Shown: positions 33,691 to 33,804 of the stretch, piece by piece
Numbering within the stretch: the stretch's first letter is position 1
Layout of the letters: each line of letters begins with the position of its first letter
From: an uncultured Clostridia bacterium
Lineage (GTDB): Bacteria > Bacillota > Clostridia > Lachnospirales > CALKRZ01
Direction of reading: 5' to 3'
Length of the DNA stretch: 33,804 bases
Assembly: GCA_937989765.1 (NCBI GenBank)
Contig: CALKRZ010000244.1
Coordinates: forward strand, 1 to 33,804
Program-made: the position numbers and the translations under genes
The notes under the pieces: generated by a model
What the model saw: only the letters and a program-made list of their open reading frames with translations
The model's database searches: none
Told to the model about the DNA's origin: nothing

Positions 33691-33804
33691 GGCAACTGAA
33701 AGAAAATAACTGGTCAAAGATGCTGAGGATATTTTGTGTCAGACAAGGAAGCAGGTTCCGTTGCTAGTGGAACTATCAGCGGGTTCTGCTGACGCGGTAT
33801 GACG
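33691..33804. other. GC-richer window end with two small hairpins
   Basis: The stretch is richer in GC than its surroundings. It contains GTTCC/GGAAC (33755-33759/33769-33773) and TCAGC/GCTGA (33776-33780/33788-33792), one after another, without a T-tract. No gene start is clear. It may be the beginning of a structured leader or of another gene beyond the window. Confidence 0.4.

Noticed and set aside
33711-33802. A 30-codon open frame at the right edge (LVKDAEDILCQTRKQV...)
   Set aside because: No start codon or ribosome binding site, and it ends within the window; probably chance in a GC-richer stretch.

Overview
The window reads as chromosomal DNA of a low-GC, endospore-forming Firmicute, most likely an anaerobic or facultative member of the Clostridia. 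Pointers are a SleB/CwlJ-type cortex hydrolase, a repeat-rich coat-like protein, a GerW/YtfJ-type sporulation protein, strong AGGAGG ribosome binding sites, frequent TTG starts, and signal-transduction proteins of the clostridial type. I see no tRNA, rRNA, CRISPR array or intact insertion sequence. Species cannot be fixed from this sequence.

Left part (1-9810): the 3' part of a chemoreceptor; a minus-strand sporulation pair (SleB-like hydrolase then coat-like repeat protein); then a plus-strand signalling block: a membrane histidine kinase with an ABC-type periplasmic binding domain, a 1000-residue HAMP/PAS/Hpt/CheA-type kinase that ends in a CheX-like phosphatase domain, a receiver-STAS protein overlapping it by 16 nt, and deoD overlapping that by 1 nt. 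Downstream of deoD lies a long, imperfect hairpin (9836-9966) followed by a strong terminator, a candidate structured RNA.

Middle (10097-15486): a FAD oxidoreductase with a C-terminal Rieske domain, the GerW-like gene, a decayed RHS/YD-repeat remnant, an Rpn-type PD-(D/E)XK nuclease, an SLH-domain protein and a DHH phosphoesterase whose start lies inside the SLH gene.

Right part: a 1995-residue minus-strand protein joining a Ser/Thr kinase, an AAA-type ATPase, GAF, a PAS-like segment, Hpt and a CheA-type ATPase (15540-21527). Its last third is clearly paralogous to the kinase at 5379-8381. Then a GlgX-type debranching enzyme, a DUF4003-type protein with tandem 19-bp repeats before its promoter, a GDPD/MFS operon behind a large operator-like dyad, ksgA, an uncharacterised two-domain protein, a receiver-PP2C phosphatase, a Cache chemoreceptor and a GNAT acetyltransferase.

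Overall theme: an orphan signalling neighbourhood (two chemoreceptors, three histidine kinases, two response-regulator fusions) without cheA/cheW/cheR/cheB. The most unusual signal is the shared [PAS-like]-[Hpt]-[CheA-type ATPase without CheW domain] output module carried by two different sensors, plus a receiver-STAS and a receiver-PP2C protein that could act downstream of it. This wiring is inference; domains and gene order are read directly from the sequence.
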